NCBI RefSeq assembly: GCF_900108105.1
Contig: NZ_FNUR01000013.1
Location: forward strand, 1 to 64,000
Length of the DNA stretch: 64,000 nucleotides
Source: Butyrivibrio sp. Su6
Lineage (GTDB): Bacteria > Bacillota > Clostridia > Lachnospirales > Lachnospiraceae
Direction of reading: 5' to 3'
The translations under genes and the position numbers were made by a program. The notes under the pieces are model-generated. The model was given only the letters and a program-made list of their open reading frames with translations, was not told where the DNA came from and searched no databases. Shown one piece after another: positions 62,533 to 64,000 of the stretch. Every line of letters starts with the position of its first letter. Position 1 is the first letter of the stretch.

Positions 62533-63639
62533 TTATAGAATTAGCTGCAAAATCACCAGCATTATTAAAAAGAAAATATTGAATAAAGTAAATGTAACTA
62601 CGTACTTTCCTGTGTTTTCTCTGTACTCTTTTGTATAAGCCTTAAATGAGATAAGGCTTGCCATTGAAGCAATAAGTGTACCCAGTCCGCCAACGTTTAC
62701 TCCAATTAAAAGTTCCTTATAATTAGTTGTAAATCCTGACAGCATTAATGTGGCAGGGACATTACTGATAAATTGACTTAAAACTATTGATATAGCAAAC
62801 TCTTTTCCATCTATTGTATTTCTGAAAAAGTCACTAATAAAGCCAATTCTGCCCATATTTCCAGTGAACACAAAGAATCCTATAAAAGTGAGTAATAAAA
62901 CATAATCAGCTCTAAAAAGTATTTTGTAATCCATTCCTAATATTACTAATAAAACGATAATTACAAAAATATACCATGGAATAAAAATTCTCAATACCGT
63001 CAAAATAGCTATTGTAAAAAGTACTCCATATACTAAAATTTGAATTTTGCTGCCAAAATTCTTTGTAACGAGCGTTGAGTTTTTTGTCGAAGGTGTTACA
63101 TTTTTGAACGATATTGCGATAACAGTGCAAAACAGCATAATTGCTGATAATAAGCTATATGGCAGCATAGTTGCAACAAATTGAGGAAGTCCCATACCGG
63201 CAAGTCCGTATAGGTACAGATTTTGAGGATTACCAATTGGAGTTAGCATACTTCCAAGGTTTGCAGCAATTGTCTGAAGAACGATCACAGGTATCATCAT
63301 ATCTTCCATATCGCAGTTATGTAGGATCATGATTGCAAACGGAACAAATGTTATAAGTGCTACGTCGTTGGTTATGAGCATACTTCCCACAAAGCACATA
63401 AACACCAACACGGCCGCCAGCTGCCAGCCCTTTTTTACCTTAGCTAAAAGAGCTGATGCTATCTTCTCAAATACGGAGTTTTCTTTAAATCCTTGGATAA
63501 TGACCATAAGTCCCCAAAGGATTCCTAATGATCTAAAGTCTATGTATGAAATATACTCTTTTCCCGGATGTACAAAAAATGCTGATATTATCGCAAGTAT
63601 CCAGGATATTACAAGAACTTTATCAATCTTTTTTAACAT
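62533..63639 (-). CDS. SLC13/CitMHS-type permease
   Basis: 368 residues, about 11 membrane segments. Motifs of the ArsB/NhaD/SLC13 superfamily are seen: SMLITNDVALITFVPFAIMIL, NLGSMLTPIGNPQNLYLYGL and ISNVPATLMLSGFTTNY. It probably moves an anion or dicarboxylate with cations. ATG 63639 has GAGGTGATAGG and starts 6 nt after the MATE gene stop, so the two may be cotranscribed. Confidence 0.85.
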   Translation of the reverse strand: MLKKIDKVLVISWILAIISAFFVHPGKEYISYIDFRSLGILWGLMVIIQGFKENSVFEKIASALLAKVKKGWQLAAVLVFMCFVGSMLITNDVALITFVPFAIMILHNCDMEDMMIPVIVLQTIAANLGSMLTPIGNPQNLYLYGLAGMGLPQFVATMLPYSLLSAIMLFCTVIAISFKNVTPSTKNSTLVTKNFGSKIQILVYGVLFTIAILTVLRIFIPWYIFVIIVLLVILGMDYKILFRADYVLLLTFIGFFVFTGNMGRIGFISDFFRNTIDGKEFAISIVLSQFISNVPATLMLSGFTTNYKELLIGVNVGGLGTLIASMASLISFKAYTKEYRENTGKYVVTFTLFNIFFLIMLVILQLIL

Positions 63640-63645
63640 TACCTA

Positions 63646-64000
63646 TCACCTCGTAAGGTCTTTTACCCATTTATATTTTCTAAATCTGTGCATAACCCAT
63701 GGAATCTTTCCTACTTCGTCAAGACAGGTACAAGCATATACTACAAGCGGCGACCAGTGAAATATAAATGCTCCTGCAAAAGCCAAGGGTATTGCTATCA
63801 TCCACATGCAGACAATAAGACTATACATATCAAATAGTGTGTCTCCGCCACCATCCAATACTCCATTTATGGTTACTGTATTAACTGCTCTTCCTATCAT
63901 ATAAACAGACATTATAACCATCATTCCTATGAGGTATTCTCTTGCTGAGTCGGTAAGTATCACGCCTCTAACAACTATCGGTGTAACTGCAAGAACAATC
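63646..64000 (-). CDS. MATE family transporter, C-terminal part (runs off right edge)
   Basis: 118 codons are visible; the reading frame stays open to the window edge. The segment RAVNTVTINGVLDGGGDTLFDMYSLIVCMWMIAIPLAFAGAF and the closing FRKYKWVKDLTR are typical of the last two or three helices of MATE transporters. It resembles the end of the gene at 634-1980 (ALRGRGDSKGPMF) only at family level. Confidence 0.85.
   Translation of the reverse strand, partial: IVLAVTPIVVRGVILTDSAREYLIGMMVIMSVYMIGRAVNTVTINGVLDGGGDTLFDMYSLIVCMWMIAIPLAFAGAFIFHWSPLVVYACTCLDEVGKIPWVMHRFRKYKWVKDLTR

Overview
The window looks like chromosomal DNA of an anaerobic, motile, Gram-positive bacterium of the family Lachnospiraceae, most likely Butyrivibrio, Pseudobutyrivibrio or a near relative. 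This rests on the 5' end of a 16S rRNA gene at the left edge, a full sufCBDSU iron-sulfur operon, reverse rubrerythrin, flagellin with FliS, a Clostridia-type Tad pilus operon (FHA/DUF6382, DUF5702), VTC/DUF4956, and moderately AT-rich DNA. The genus is an inference; 16S is cut off after about 120 nt. Most genes lie on the minus strand. I see no phage, transposase, CRISPR array or defence island.

Layout. 1-633: 16S start (minus) with two tandem promoters. 634-6468: MATE transporter, tRNA-Ser, MGMT-like fusion protein, two-subunit class I fumarase, HIT protein, rhomboid protease, flavodoxin/SCP2 protein. 6507-16126: a dense minus-strand Tad/Flp pilus operon with ATPase, TadZ, TadB/TadC, Flp pilin, three other pilin-like proteins, two prepilin peptidases and an FHA protein. 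16249-20923: FliS, flagellin and a 988-residue DUF6240-like protein. 21012-27580: glgB, a large TPR/acidic/degenerate-AAA protein, rsmA, tatD. 27767-28041: tRNA-Lys followed by a 139-bp element that can fold into a four-way junction. 28080-35417: radical SAM protein, TetR regulator and suf operon. 35595-37105: tRNA-Gly, then a metal transporter and Fur-family regulator behind a Fur-like operator. 37192-43498: two lipoproteins, DUF3810 protein, a two-component system, DUF4956 and VTC polyphosphate polymerase. 43722-51282: unknown protein, O-antigen ligase-like protein, RluA-type synthase, second two-component system, GH43 enzyme, Pgi. 51445-54245: mtnN, luxS and an RpiR regulator, with divergent rubrerythrin. 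54294-64000: CapA-like protein with DUF3160 lipoprotein, MurG, SGNH/MBOAT acyl-transfer pair, SurE, SLC13 permease and a MATE gene running off the right edge.

How the genes work together. The Tad operon appears complete: motor, two platform proteins, major pilin, pseudopilins and processing enzymes. suf supplies clusters for the [4Fe-4S] enzymes nearby (fumarase, radical SAM), and a TetR gene sits at the end of the suf unit. RpiR-luxS-mtnN joins the activated methyl cycle to a sugar-phosphate-sensing type of regulator. The transporter and Fur gene look like an autoregulated metal-homeostasis operon.

The strongest candidates for something undescribed are the four-way-junction element at 27903-28041, the degenerate AAA protein at 22966-25893, the DUF6240-like flagellar protein, and the RpiR-luxS-mtnN unit with its repeated upstream sites.
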